From the NCBI GenBank assembly GCA_023416335.1, contig JAEZHY010000154.1:1-24554 (forward strand): a DNA stretch of 24,554 nucleotides, given 5' to 3'. Source of the DNA: Pseudomonadota bacterium. GTDB lineage: Bacteria > Desulfobacterota > Syntrophobacteria > Syntrophobacterales > Syntrophobacteraceae. Under the pieces are notes generated by a model. It saw only the letters and a list, made by a program, of their open reading frames with translations, was not told the origin of the DNA and did not search any database. The position numbers and the translations under genes are program-made. Shown piece after piece: positions 1 through 7,574 of this stretch. Numbering within the stretch: the first letter of the stretch is position 1; each line of letters opens with the position of its first letter.

Positions 1-653
1 CTCGTGCAGTCTCCCACGAAAAGTTGAGCGGCCCCGCCTCCGCCCTCCACCCCGAATCGCTGACCGATAATTTCCTCCGGCAGTTCGATTATCTGCTTCA
101 CTCCGGTTGCAACCTGATGAGCGGAAAACATCTTTGCAAGGCCGGCTTTTTGGGCAAGGATCGAGTTGACGCCGTCAGCCGCAATTACGACGTCGGCAAA
201 CATCTCGTCCTCACCCGCCCGGATGCCGATAACCTTCCCATTTTCATAGAGAAGGTCGTCGACGCAGATGTTACAGGCAAGCATCGCTCCGGCCTCTTCG
301 GCCTTCGCGGCAAGCCATGCATCGAACTCGGCCCGGAGCAGGGTAAACGAGTGATATGGCGGCGCGCCCCAGCCGGTATCCCGGCAGTCTATGGATGTGC
401 TTCGCCCTTCGTCCATGAACGTGATTATCTCGCGGACAACCGGCCTTTCCACAGGGGCTTCTTCCCAGAACTCGGGTATGATCCGGTTCAGCGCGTGGGT
501 ATACATCCTTCCGCCGAACATATTCTTGGCGCCGGGGGCTGATCCCTTCTCGATCAGGAGGACTTCGTGGCCTTCCCTGGCGAGCAGGTATGCGGCCGTA
601 CTTCCGGCCGGACCGGCGCCGACTATTATCGCGGTAAACCTATCTTCCGACAT
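1..653 (-). CDS. fixC: FixC-like ETF:quinone oxidoreductase, partial (C-terminus beyond window)
   Basis: FAD-dependent oxidoreductase of the FixC / ETF-ubiquinone oxidoreductase family, which takes electrons from reduced electron-transfer flavoprotein and passes them to the membrane quinone pool. Reading from the ATG at 653, the first 217 residues are in the window and the frame is still open at base 1. Visible: N-terminal dinucleotide-binding GAGPAG at residues 12-17, the family-typical GAKNMFGGR stretch near residue 44, and a VKQIIELP-like segment near residue 185. The start is 10 bp after the etfA stop, so it is the last visible gene of the operon. A FixX-type ferredoxin is often next in such operons, but would lie outside the window. 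Family assignment is strong; the exact acceptor is inferred. Confidence 0.85.
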   Translation of the reverse strand, partial: MSEDRFTAIIVGAGPAGSTAAYLLAREGHEVLLIEKGSAPGAKNMFGGRMYTHALNRIIPEFWEEAPVERPVVREIITFMDEGRSTSIDCRDTGWGAPPYHSFTLLRAEFDAWLAAKAEEAGAMLACNICVDDLLYENGKVIGIRAGEDEMFADVVIAADGVNSILAQKAGLAKMFSAHQVATGVKQIIELPEEIIGQRFGVEGGGGAAQLFVGDCT

Positions 654-663
654 TGTGGCACCA

Positions 664-1614
664 TCAGGCCTTGAGGGCCGCTTTAAGTTCATCGATGAGT
701 CTGGGTACAACCTGGTAGAGGTCCCCAACTATCCCGTAATCTGCAGCATCGAATATCGGGGCATTTTCGTCACGGTTAATGGCAAAGATCACCTTGCTGT
801 CCCGAATACCCGTGACGTGCTGCACCTGGCCGGATACTCCGACCCCCAGGTAGAGTTCCGGCTTCACCTTCTTCCCGGATATCCCGAGATAGAGTTCTTC
901 CGGAAGCCAGTGCAACTCCTCGGCAATAGGCCGCGAGCATGCGACCTCCCCGCCTATCGCCGCCGCAAGTTCCCGGGCAATTGAAATGTCTTCCGGCTTT
1001 TCGATCCCCCGCCCAACGCAAACCACCACTTTGGCTTCAGTGATATCGACGGACTGCCTTTGCCTGGGCGACCGGCCTACAACCCGTACAGCCGATTCCG
1101 TTGGCCCCTCGAGTTCCCTGATCTGCCCCTGCCGCCCTTCCCGTGGCGCGGCAGGCTCAAACGTCCTGGGAGGGATGGTTGCCAACTGCGGGCGCGCGGT
1201 GCACAGCACCGTCTGGATCGCCGCTCCGCCATAGACCATCCGTTCCATCCGGAGCCTCCCGTCCTCAAGTTCGAACTTGGTGCACCCGCTGCAAAGTCCG
1301 GCATTCAACCGGGCGGACAGCCTGGCCGCGATCTCTTTGCCGCGTGCGGTAGCCCCGATCAGGAACACATCAGGGTCTTCCGCTCGTGCAGCATCGGCGA
1401 GAACCGGGAGGTAGGCCTCGATCGGCTGCTCCGGAGCGAGCGGAGGAAGCACGAAGACTTCATCCGCGCCGCAACGGATGAACTCCTGTGCGAGGCCGGC
1501 GTCCATAGCGAAAGCAGCAAGCCTTGTGCCAAGCTTCTCCGCCAGACCGTACCCGCCACCCAGAAGCTCACGGACGGTGTCCGCATTTTCTGAAAAAACA
1601 AAAACCCCTGCCAT
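664..1614 (-). CDS. etfA: Electron transfer flavoprotein alpha subunit
   Basis: Alpha subunit of the soluble heterodimeric electron-transfer flavoprotein; binds FAD in its C-terminal domain and carries electrons from acyl-CoA dehydrogenase to a membrane oxidoreductase. About 316 residues, normal for the family. The C-terminal third carries the EtfA pattern: GRGIEKPED, then ELAAAIGGEVACSRP, GVSGQVQHVTGI and the FAIN-x5-APIF stretch. An upstream GTG at 1620 is in frame, but the GAGGAG ribosome site sits only one base from it and 7 bases from the ATG at 1614, so I use the ATG. The gene starts about 12 bp after the etfB stop, with the ribosome site overlapping the etfB end, which suggests coupled translation of the two subunits. 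No extra ferredoxin domain is present. Confidence 0.93.
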   Translation of the reverse strand: MAGVFVFSENADTVRELLGGGYGLAEKLGTRLAAFAMDAGLAQEFIRCGADEVFVLPPLAPEQPIEAYLPVLADAARAEDPDVFLIGATARGKEIAARLSARLNAGLCSGCTKFELEDGRLRMERMVYGGAAIQTVLCTARPQLATIPPRTFEPAAPREGRQGQIRELEGPTESAVRVVGRSPRQRQSVDITEAKVVVCVGRGIEKPEDISIARELAAAIGGEVACSRPIAEELHWLPEELYLGISGKKVKPELYLGVGVSGQVQHVTGIRDSKVIFAINRDENAPIFDAADYGIVGDLYQVVPRLIDELKAALKA

Positions 1615-1625
1615 AATCACACTCC

Positions 1626-2393
1626 TCAGGCGATAACGCCCTCTTTCAAAAGGGCCGTAATCGCTGCCCGTATTCCGTCAGCGTCGGCGGCAAATTTCTG
1701 CCGTTTTCTATCCATGGTCGCTGCGAAAATGCCCGCTGCCTGGAGCCGGGGATCGCAGGCCTGACCGACCGCATCAGGCCCCATGCTGCGAACAGGTTTC
1801 TTGGCTGCCCCGAGTACCTGTTTCAAAGTCGGAATCCTGGGCACGTTAATATCCGGCAGGATAGTCACCAGAGCGGGAAGCTTGACAGCCACCGTTTCGA
1901 TCCCGTCCTCGAGCTTACGGTCGGTTGTGATTTCACCATCCGAGCAGCTCAGTTTATTGACGCAGGTCACGCAGGGAATACCCAGCATCTCGGCCAGAAG
2001 GGGCCCAACCTGCTGCGCATACAGGTCTCCGGAACCCTCCCCGCATAGGATGAGATCGTATTCGATCCCTGTCCTGATTGCGGCCGCGAGAAGGGATGCG
2101 GTCTGCAGTGGAGCAAGATCGGCAAATGCCGGGTCATTGACGAAATAGGCCGTATCCGGGCCGCGCGAGAGCGCGTCTTTGAGGCAAGCCTTCGCCGATG
2201 GCGGTGCAACCGTGATGGCTGCAACCGTGCCGCCATTCTGTTCCTGAAGCCTTACCGCTTCCTCGATGGCATTGCGGTCATAGGAACTGATCTTATATCC
2301 TGCCCGGTCCAGAAGCAGTTTCCTGGACGCGGCATCGACCTTGATGTCGGCGTCGTCTATCACCCATTTGAAACAGGCTAACGTTTTCAGCAT
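1626..2393 (-). CDS. etfB: Electron transfer flavoprotein beta subunit
   Basis: Beta subunit of the ETF heterodimer (255 aa), the AMP- or FAD-binding partner that docks on dehydrogenases. The opening LKTLACFKWVIDDADIKVD, the SSYDRNAIEEAVRLQE segment and the DLILCGEGSGDLYAQQVGP segment are characteristic of the family. Located directly between acyl-CoA dehydrogenase and etfA on the same strand with short gaps, which fits the dehydrogenase to ETF to FixC electron route. The start has a GGGG-containing ribosome site a few bases upstream. I cannot tell from sequence alone whether this ETF is conventional or bifurcating. The neighbouring FixC-type protein allows either reading, because Fix-type complexes are built from EtfB, EtfA, FixC and FixX homologues. 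Confidence 0.93.
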   Translation of the reverse strand: MLKTLACFKWVIDDADIKVDAASRKLLLDRAGYKISSYDRNAIEEAVRLQEQNGGTVAAITVAPPSAKACLKDALSRGPDTAYFVNDPAFADLAPLQTASLLAAAIRTGIEYDLILCGEGSGDLYAQQVGPLLAEMLGIPCVTCVNKLSCSDGEITTDRKLEDGIETVAVKLPALVTILPDINVPRIPTLKQVLGAAKKPVRSMGPDAVGQACDPRLQAAGIFAATMDRKRQKFAADADGIRAAITALLKEGVIA

Positions 2394-2407
2394 AAGCCAT
2401 CCCCACT

Positions 2408-3547
2408 CTAGCGGAGCACGTTACCGGCAATGACCATCTTCATGACCTCCGACGTGCCCTCGTAAATCTCCGTGATCTTTGCATCGCGATAGAGGCGCTC
2501 GGCCTTGGTGCCTTTTATGTAGCCGATGCCGCCATGGATCTGGACGGCCCGGTTCGTCTGCCTGGCCGCGGTATCCGATGCAAACAGCTTGGCCATGGCC
2601 GCTTCCTTGCTGTAGGGCATGCCCTGGTCATAACACCAGGCGGCATGGTAGGTCAGGAACCTCGAAGCCTGAACACTGGTGGCCATATCGGCGAGCATCC
2701 ACTGGATTGCCTGGAAATTGGAAATGGGCTTTCCGAACTGGATTCTGTCCTTGGAATAGTTGATGGATTCGTCCAATGCGGCCTGGGCTATGCCGAGCGC
2801 CTGGGCGGCAATTCCGATCCTGCCGCCGTCAAGGGTCATCATGGCAATCTTGAAGCCCTGGCCTTCGCCTCCGAGAAGATTCGCTTTGGGAATTCGACAA
2901 TCTTTGAGGAGAACCTCGGAAGTGAGCGCGCCGCGAATGCCCATCTTGTTGAGATGCTTGCCAATAATGAGGCCGGGAGTATCACCGGGGACAATGAAGG
3001 CACTGATCCCCTTTGTACCCTTGGATTTGTCGGTCATGGCGAAGACGATGATCACACCGGCAACAGGGGCGTTCGATATGAAGATTTTACTTCCGTTCAG
3101 CACGTACTCGTCCCCTTCGAGCACTGCAACAGTGGTTGCCGACGCTGCGTCCGTTCCCGCGCCCGGTTCCGTCAGGGCGAAGGCGCCAAGCGTCTCTCCT
3201 TTGCACAAGGGCACGAGGTACTTTTTCTTTTGCTCTTCTGTTCCAAACTTGAAGAGAGGAAAGGAGGCAAGCGAGGAATGGACCTCCAGGGTGAACCCCG
3301 TGCTGGCACATGCGCGGGAGAGTTCTTCGACAACGATTATATAGCTCAGGTAGTCGGAGCCGGCGCCGCCATATTCCTGAGGATAAGGAATTCCGAGGAG
3401 ATCCTGTTCGGCGAGTTTCTTTATGGTTTCAGCAGGGAACCGTGCTTCCAGGTCGGTTGTCTCGGCCAGGGGCGACACGTACTTTTCGCAGAATTCTCTA
3501 ACGCTCTGACGAATCAATTGATGTTCTTCGGTAAGCTGGAAATCCAT
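2408..3547 (-). CDS. Acyl-CoA dehydrogenase
   Basis: FAD-dependent acyl-CoA dehydrogenase (379 aa, typical length) that introduces or, run backwards, reduces the alpha-beta double bond of an acyl-CoA and exchanges electrons with ETF. Visible: N-terminal helical domain starting DFQLTEEHQLIRQSVREF; the substrate/FAD motif FALTEPGAGTDAAS near residue 130; the MGIRGALTSEVLLKDCRIP beta-domain segment; and the C-terminal IYEGTSEV in which Glu363 is the expected catalytic base of short/medium-chain enzymes. The start has GGGAG seven bases upstream. It sits between the acyl-CoA synthetase and etfB in one operon. Chain length or aromatic preference cannot be read with certainty; butyryl-, glutaryl- or other short-chain acyl-CoA types are the nearest possibilities. 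Confidence 0.93.
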   Translation of the reverse strand: MDFQLTEEHQLIRQSVREFCEKYVSPLAETTDLEARFPAETIKKLAEQDLLGIPYPQEYGGAGSDYLSYIIVVEELSRACASTGFTLEVHSSLASFPLFKFGTEEQKKKYLVPLCKGETLGAFALTEPGAGTDAASATTVAVLEGDEYVLNGSKIFISNAPVAGVIIVFAMTDKSKGTKGISAFIVPGDTPGLIIGKHLNKMGIRGALTSEVLLKDCRIPKANLLGGEGQGFKIAMMTLDGGRIGIAAQALGIAQAALDESINYSKDRIQFGKPISNFQAIQWMLADMATSVQASRFLTYHAAWCYDQGMPYSKEAAMAKLFASDTAARQTNRAVQIHGGIGYIKGTKAERLYRDAKITEIYEGTSEVMKMVIAGNVLR

Positions 3548-3616
3548 TTAACTTCTCCCTTGTTCAGCCTTGAACCCATACCGCTTCGGGTCGGGTATGA
3601 AGCAGATTGACGGCCG

Positions 3617-5752
3617 TTATCGGAGTTCTATGAGAGCATCGAGCGCAAGAACCCCTTTGCCCTTTTCAAGCATCCGGAGCGGATTGACGTCGAGTGAGAG
3701 CAGGCGATTCCGGTGGTCCTTTGCAAATCGGGAAACGCTCACGATTGCATCGGCGAGGGCATCCACATCTGCGGCCGGTTTTCCCCGGTAACCCGCAAAG
3801 AGGCGAGAGCCGCTCAGTTCCCGTATCATCTCGAGAGCATCGGAGCGTTGAACCGGCGCGCACCTGATGGAGGTATCCCTCAGGACTTCTACCAGCACGC
3901 CGCCCATTCCCAGTACGATGGCAGGGCCGAACTGGTCGTCCATCTTCATTCCGATAAAAACATCGATGCCCTCCGGCGCCATTTTCTGTACCAGCGCTTT
4001 CAAATCCTCGCCCGGCGCGCATCCATTGCAGTTGGCCAGGATTGTCTCGAAGTTTGCCTTCAGGGCAGTTGGATCACAGATATTCAGCGCTACAGCCCCA
4101 ACATCTGTTTTGTGGGTTATTTTGGAGCTGTCGATTTTGAGAGCTACAGGGAAGCCGACACTCTGTGCAAAATCCAGGGCCTCTTCCAGGGAGCAGCAGG
4201 ATTTCCCTTCCGGCGAAGGAATCCCATATTCAGTCAGAATCTGATGCCCGAGGGATTCGCAAAGCGTGGTGCCGGCATGCTGCTCGAAACAGGAACCTAC
4301 GCGGGCGACGCATTCCTGACTTGCCGGTTTTGTTTTCTCCAGGTTCCCTACCTCGGCAAGCCGCTTTAAGTATCGGATATAATTCCGGATAGGCTCAAAC
4401 CCGCCCTGAATGATGGGAACAGGGTGTTTCTCATAGAACTCGGTGACTTCCGGTCGCCAGGATTCCACATTGAGCATATGAATCCCAACGAACTTATCCG
4501 GAGTGTTTGCTTTCTCACGCGCAACATATTCGGCTATTTTGCGCATATCCGTGCCGAAGTCATCGAAAGACTGCAATGAATAGAAAAACAGATCATTGGT
4601 CTTTTCCGCTACCATGGTATCGATTGTGCGATAGGAGATATCCAGGTCGATTCGAGCCTGACCTGTACTGTCCAGGGGATTGTTTGTAGCCGCGTAGTCG
4701 GGCAGGATCTCCCTGAGTTTGCTTCGTCCTTCCTCGGAAAACTCCGGCAACGACACGCCGAGACGTTCCAGGTTGTCGCTGATGTAGGCACAAAACCCGC
4801 CGGACAATCCCACAAACGAAACTCCCCCGGTTCTGACCGGTTTTCGGTATATCAACATCCTGGCCGTATCGACCATCTCGTCGATAGATTCGACCCTGAT
4901 CACATTTTTTTGTTTGAACACGGCGTCCTGGATATCGTCCGAACCAACCATCGAACCGGTATGCGACCGGCAGGCGGAGACAGCCTTCTGCGACCGGCCA
5001 ACCTTAAGGATGATCAGCGGTTTTTCCTTTTCAAGGGCCAAGTCCGCAACGCGGAGAAACTTCTCGGGGTCCTTGAACCCTTCAATAAAGGCGCCGATTA
5101 CCTTCGTTTTGGGATCTTCAACCAGGTAGTGAATGAAATCGGAAGCTTCCAGAACCGCCTCATTGCCGCTGGAAAAGAGCCGACTGAGCCCCAGCCCGCG
5201 ACGCTGTGCGGCATTCATGATGCCGAGCGAAAACGAACCGCTCTGCGAAACGGCACCGAACGGGCCATAGAGCATGGGATCGGGCAGAAGGCCGGCGAAG
5301 CACGACACTCCGCCGAGAAATGAAATTGCTCCAAGGCAGTTGGGCCCTATCACCCTGATGTGGGCTTTTTCAGCTGCTGCCTTCAGCTGTGTCTGGAGTA
5401 CACGTCCCTCTTCACCCGTGAGTTCGGCAAAACCGGCCGAGAGTACCAGAGCGGCTTTGGTCTTCTTGGCAGCGCATTGTTCCAGGGTTGCCGGTATTCG
5501 ACGTCCGGCAATCAGGAAAACGGCCAGGTCGATATCCTCGTCAATTTCTTCAACAGACTTGAAGCAAGGTCTTCCCCAGACCGTTTCCTTTTTGGGATGG
5601 ACGGGATAGATCGGGCACGTCCAACCCTGCACCATATTGCCGTAAATAATATCCGCCCAGGATCCCGGCACATCCGAAGCACCGACAATGGCGACGGACT
5701 TGGGGTGAAATACCGGTTCCAGTTCGTGTTTCCAGTCATCCTCACGATTCAT
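3617..5752 (-). CDS. ADP-forming acyl-CoA synthetase (fused alpha-beta)
   Basis: NDP-forming acyl-CoA (acetyl-CoA-type) synthetase: acyl-CoA + ADP + Pi to acid + CoA + ATP, reversible. About 711 aa, with both halves fused. The N-terminal half has a CoA-binding Rossmann domain (PKSVAIVGASD near residue 20), then succinyl-CoA-ligase-like domains with SQSGSFS, FSSGNEA and the conserved SHTGS motif, whose His (about residue 264) is the candidate phosphohistidine. The C-terminal 220 residues form an ATP-grasp domain (FPVALKIDSSKITHKTDVGAV, GMGGVLVEVLRD, DVNPLRM). A longer frame begins with a TTG at 5767, but that contains the GGAGG ribosome site; the ATG at 5752 lies 8 bases after it and is preferred. 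In a syntroph or sulfate reducer such enzymes may recover ATP from acyl-CoA or activate an organic acid. Substrate unknown. Confidence 0.9.
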   Translation of the reverse strand: MNREDDWKHELEPVFHPKSVAIVGASDVPGSWADIIYGNMVQGWTCPIYPVHPKKETVWGRPCFKSVEEIDEDIDLAVFLIAGRRIPATLEQCAAKKTKAALVLSAGFAELTGEEGRVLQTQLKAAAEKAHIRVIGPNCLGAISFLGGVSCFAGLLPDPMLYGPFGAVSQSGSFSLGIMNAAQRRGLGLSRLFSSGNEAVLEASDFIHYLVEDPKTKVIGAFIEGFKDPEKFLRVADLALEKEKPLIILKVGRSQKAVSACRSHTGSMVGSDDIQDAVFKQKNVIRVESIDEMVDTARMLIYRKPVRTGGVSFVGLSGGFCAYISDNLERLGVSLPEFSEEGRSKLREILPDYAATNNPLDSTGQARIDLDISYRTIDTMVAEKTNDLFFYSLQSFDDFGTDMRKIAEYVAREKANTPDKFVGIHMLNVESWRPEVTEFYEKHPVPIIQGGFEPIRNYIRYLKRLAEVGNLEKTKPASQECVARVGSCFEQHAGTTLCESLGHQILTEYGIPSPEGKSCCSLEEALDFAQSVGFPVALKIDSSKITHKTDVGAVALNICDPTALKANFETILANCNGCAPGEDLKALVQKMAPEGIDVFIGMKMDDQFGPAIVLGMGGVLVEVLRDTSIRCAPVQRSDALEMIRELSGSRLFAGYRGKPAADVDALADAIVSVSRFAKDHRNRLLSLDVNPLRMLEKGKGVLALDALIELR

Positions 5753-5853
5753 CGTGATTTCCTCCAAATTTAGAGCTGTATTGCCGAGGTTGCCCGCGTC
5801 CCCTTTCAGTCTTCGGGAGGCGCGGGGTCGTGTTTATTGCTAATCGGTTCGCC

Positions 5854-6717
5854 TCAAGCTTTCTTCGGCTCAGGCGGAGCATCAAGAGGCTGTTTATCGA
5901 GGTCATCGAGCAGCTTGAACTGCATCAGGCGTTCGGCGTTGGCTTCCTTGAAGCCCTTTTCCGCGGCCCTTTGTTTGAACCATTTGATATGTTCGGTTTC
6001 CTCGTTATTTACGATGGCCATCAGGTCGGAGTTGACCTGGAGTGCCGTCTTGAACCCCATAACGTCGAAGGCCCGGTTTATGGTGTACTTGCTGAGTTTG
6101 ATCGCAAAGGGATCGATGGCGGCAATCTTTTTCGCCATGCGATAGGTAAATGTCATCAGTTGATCGTCGGGGACAACGTGGTTAACCATCCCATATTTCT
6201 CGGCAACCTCCGCGCTGACCATATTACCCGTAAGCAGCATTTCCTTGGCGCGTTTCGGCCCCATAATCCACGGAGCGAGCAGCATTGGCGGCCCGGAACT
6301 CTGGCGCACTTCAGGCTCACCGAATACGGCGCTTGCGGCAGCAATGGTTATATCGCACGACATGGCCAATTCACTCGCGCTCGCCAGGCAGTATCCGTTC
6401 ACTGCGGCAATAACCGGCTTGGGACAATCCCAGAAGGTCAGGCAGAACTGGATTTCGCGGTGAAGGCGTGTGCGCCAGTCTTCCATGCACTGGGGCGGAT
6501 TTTCGTAATTATTCTGCAAATCATTTCCGGCAGAAAAAGCCTTTCCTGTCCCCGTCAGGACGATTACCCGAACATCATCATCGGCAACCGCTTCGGCCAC
6601 TGCGTCTTTGAGTTCCTGCTTGACCGAAGCGTTCATTGCATTGAGTTGCTTGGGACGGTTAAGAGTGATGGTGGCGACTTTGTCATCCACACTGTAAAGA
6701 ATGAATTTGTATTCCAT
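5854..6717 (-). CDS. Enoyl-CoA hydratase/isomerase family protein
   Basis: Crotonase-fold protein (287 aa), probably hydrating an enoyl-CoA or acting on a related CoA thioester. The N-terminus IT-L-NRP-LNAMN, the first oxyanion-hole segment GKAFSAGNDL, and both candidate glutamates (in SASELAMSCDI and in FGEPEVR) are present, aligning with Glu144 and Glu164 of rat crotonase. Unusually, the normally glycine-rich loop before the first Glu reads LASASE, so the usual oxyanion glycine seems to be serine. The C-terminal tail after residue 255 is charged and proline-rich. It is the first gene of the minus-strand operon, with AAGGA 8 bases before the ATG. It is followed about 100 bp later by the acyl-CoA synthetase. 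3-Hydroxyacyl-CoA dehydrogenase and thiolase are absent here, so full beta-oxidation is not encoded locally. Confidence 0.88.
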   Translation of the reverse strand: MEYKFILYSVDDKVATITLNRPKQLNAMNASVKQELKDAVAEAVADDDVRVIVLTGTGKAFSAGNDLQNNYENPPQCMEDWRTRLHREIQFCLTFWDCPKPVIAAVNGYCLASASELAMSCDITIAAASAVFGEPEVRQSSGPPMLLAPWIMGPKRAKEMLLTGNMVSAEVAEKYGMVNHVVPDDQLMTFTYRMAKKIAAIDPFAIKLSKYTINRAFDVMGFKTALQVNSDLMAIVNNEETEHIKWFKQRAAEKGFKEANAERLMQFKLLDDLDKQPLDAPPEPKKA

Positions 6718-7574
6718 TTTGTTGATCCTTCGGTTGAGAGACAGGGGAATTTCCCCACTTGAACCTCGGACACCTGGTTCGACTCGAACCGGGCCTCCTC
6801 GTCATTCCTCTATTTGCCGAATGGAAATTGCGCATTTCATGCCACGGTAAATTTGTTGAAATAACTCGATTTTTATCAACAGAGGCAGCACGGGGTGGCG
6901 GATATAAACCAGCCGTTCCCCGGTTCAGCAGGAAATATACGAACGTTTTGCATGTAATTTCAATCATTCCCTTGAGATGGCTGATTTCAGCCTTTTCAGA
7001 CGACAAAGACTCCCCGCATCACGTCGGCATCCGGTTATTTTTCATAATTTTCGTTCACAGGAGTCCACAGCACGGCGGGAAATACCTTTATGGATAGCTT
7101 CAGCAGCGGATGAGCCTTCATATGCGATGGAATTGGAAGAGCGCAAACAATTGACGATAAAGTTATGTGAGTTGCTCGACGGTTTGGTTGAATTCAGCCC
7201 AACTGGAGTGGAAGTCCCGGGAAATCAAAAAATGGAGTGTTATGACCTGGTCTAACCCCGGCAAGCGGAAAGTTTGGTTGAAGCCCGGCCGTTATTTTCG
7301 AGCGCGACAAACAGCCCGGTCCCGGCATGTTTTAAGAAGACGACACCGAGCCGGAAGAGATTGCATCGACTTGCATTTCAGCCGAAATGCTAATCCGGGT
7401 TTCTCCCGTTGATCGATGATGGTAATATGAGAGCGTCAGGAGTGGACGGAACTTATTTAACTCAGTTATCCCAGCCTTTTTCCGATTATTCTCAGGTGCT
7501 CTCCTCTGATCACGGGACCGGACAATTGCGCCGGTCAACGGGATCTGAGTTTGCGCCATTCTGAGGAGTTGGGA
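6718..7574. other. Divergent intergenic region between acyl-CoA operon and hybrid kinase
   Basis: About 860 bp separate the divergent hydratase and kinase genes. Besides the candidate sigma-54 promoter and the TGTTGA/TCAACA inverted repeat, I see a small hairpin GGTTCG-act-CGAACC near 6777-6791. A 42-codon frame, ATG 7127 to TAA 7255, encodes a hydrophilic peptide beginning MELEERKQLTIKLCELLDG. It has helical, charged composition, but no convincing ribosome site and no recognised family, so I do not call it a gene. No sigma-70 promoter stands out for the kinase gene. The length and the absence of a clear gene suggest either dense regulation or decayed coding DNA. Confidence 0.5.
6829..6844 (-). 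promoter_or_regulatory. Candidate sigma-54 promoter for the acyl-CoA/ETF operon
   Basis: Read on the minus strand, TGGCATGAAATGCGCA has the -24 GG and -12 GC at the correct spacing (ten bases between them) and a good TGGCAT -24 box; the -12 half is GCGC rather than TTGC, so the match is partial. Initiation would fall near 6818, giving a leader of about 100 nt before the hydratase ATG. About ten bases further upstream lies an inverted repeat, TGTTGA (6854-6859) and TCAACA (6876-6881), that could be an operator. Inference from motif only. Confidence 0.4.

Noticed and set aside
14..5773. Long plus-strand frames opposite the acyl-CoA/ETF operon (for example 2534-3610 and 3713-4369)
   Set aside because: Antisense shadows of high-GC genes; no ribosome sites, no recognisable domains.
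6770..6800. GGTTCGACTCGAACC resembling a tRNA T-arm
   Set aside because: It is a simple hairpin; no acceptor, D or anticodon arms around it.
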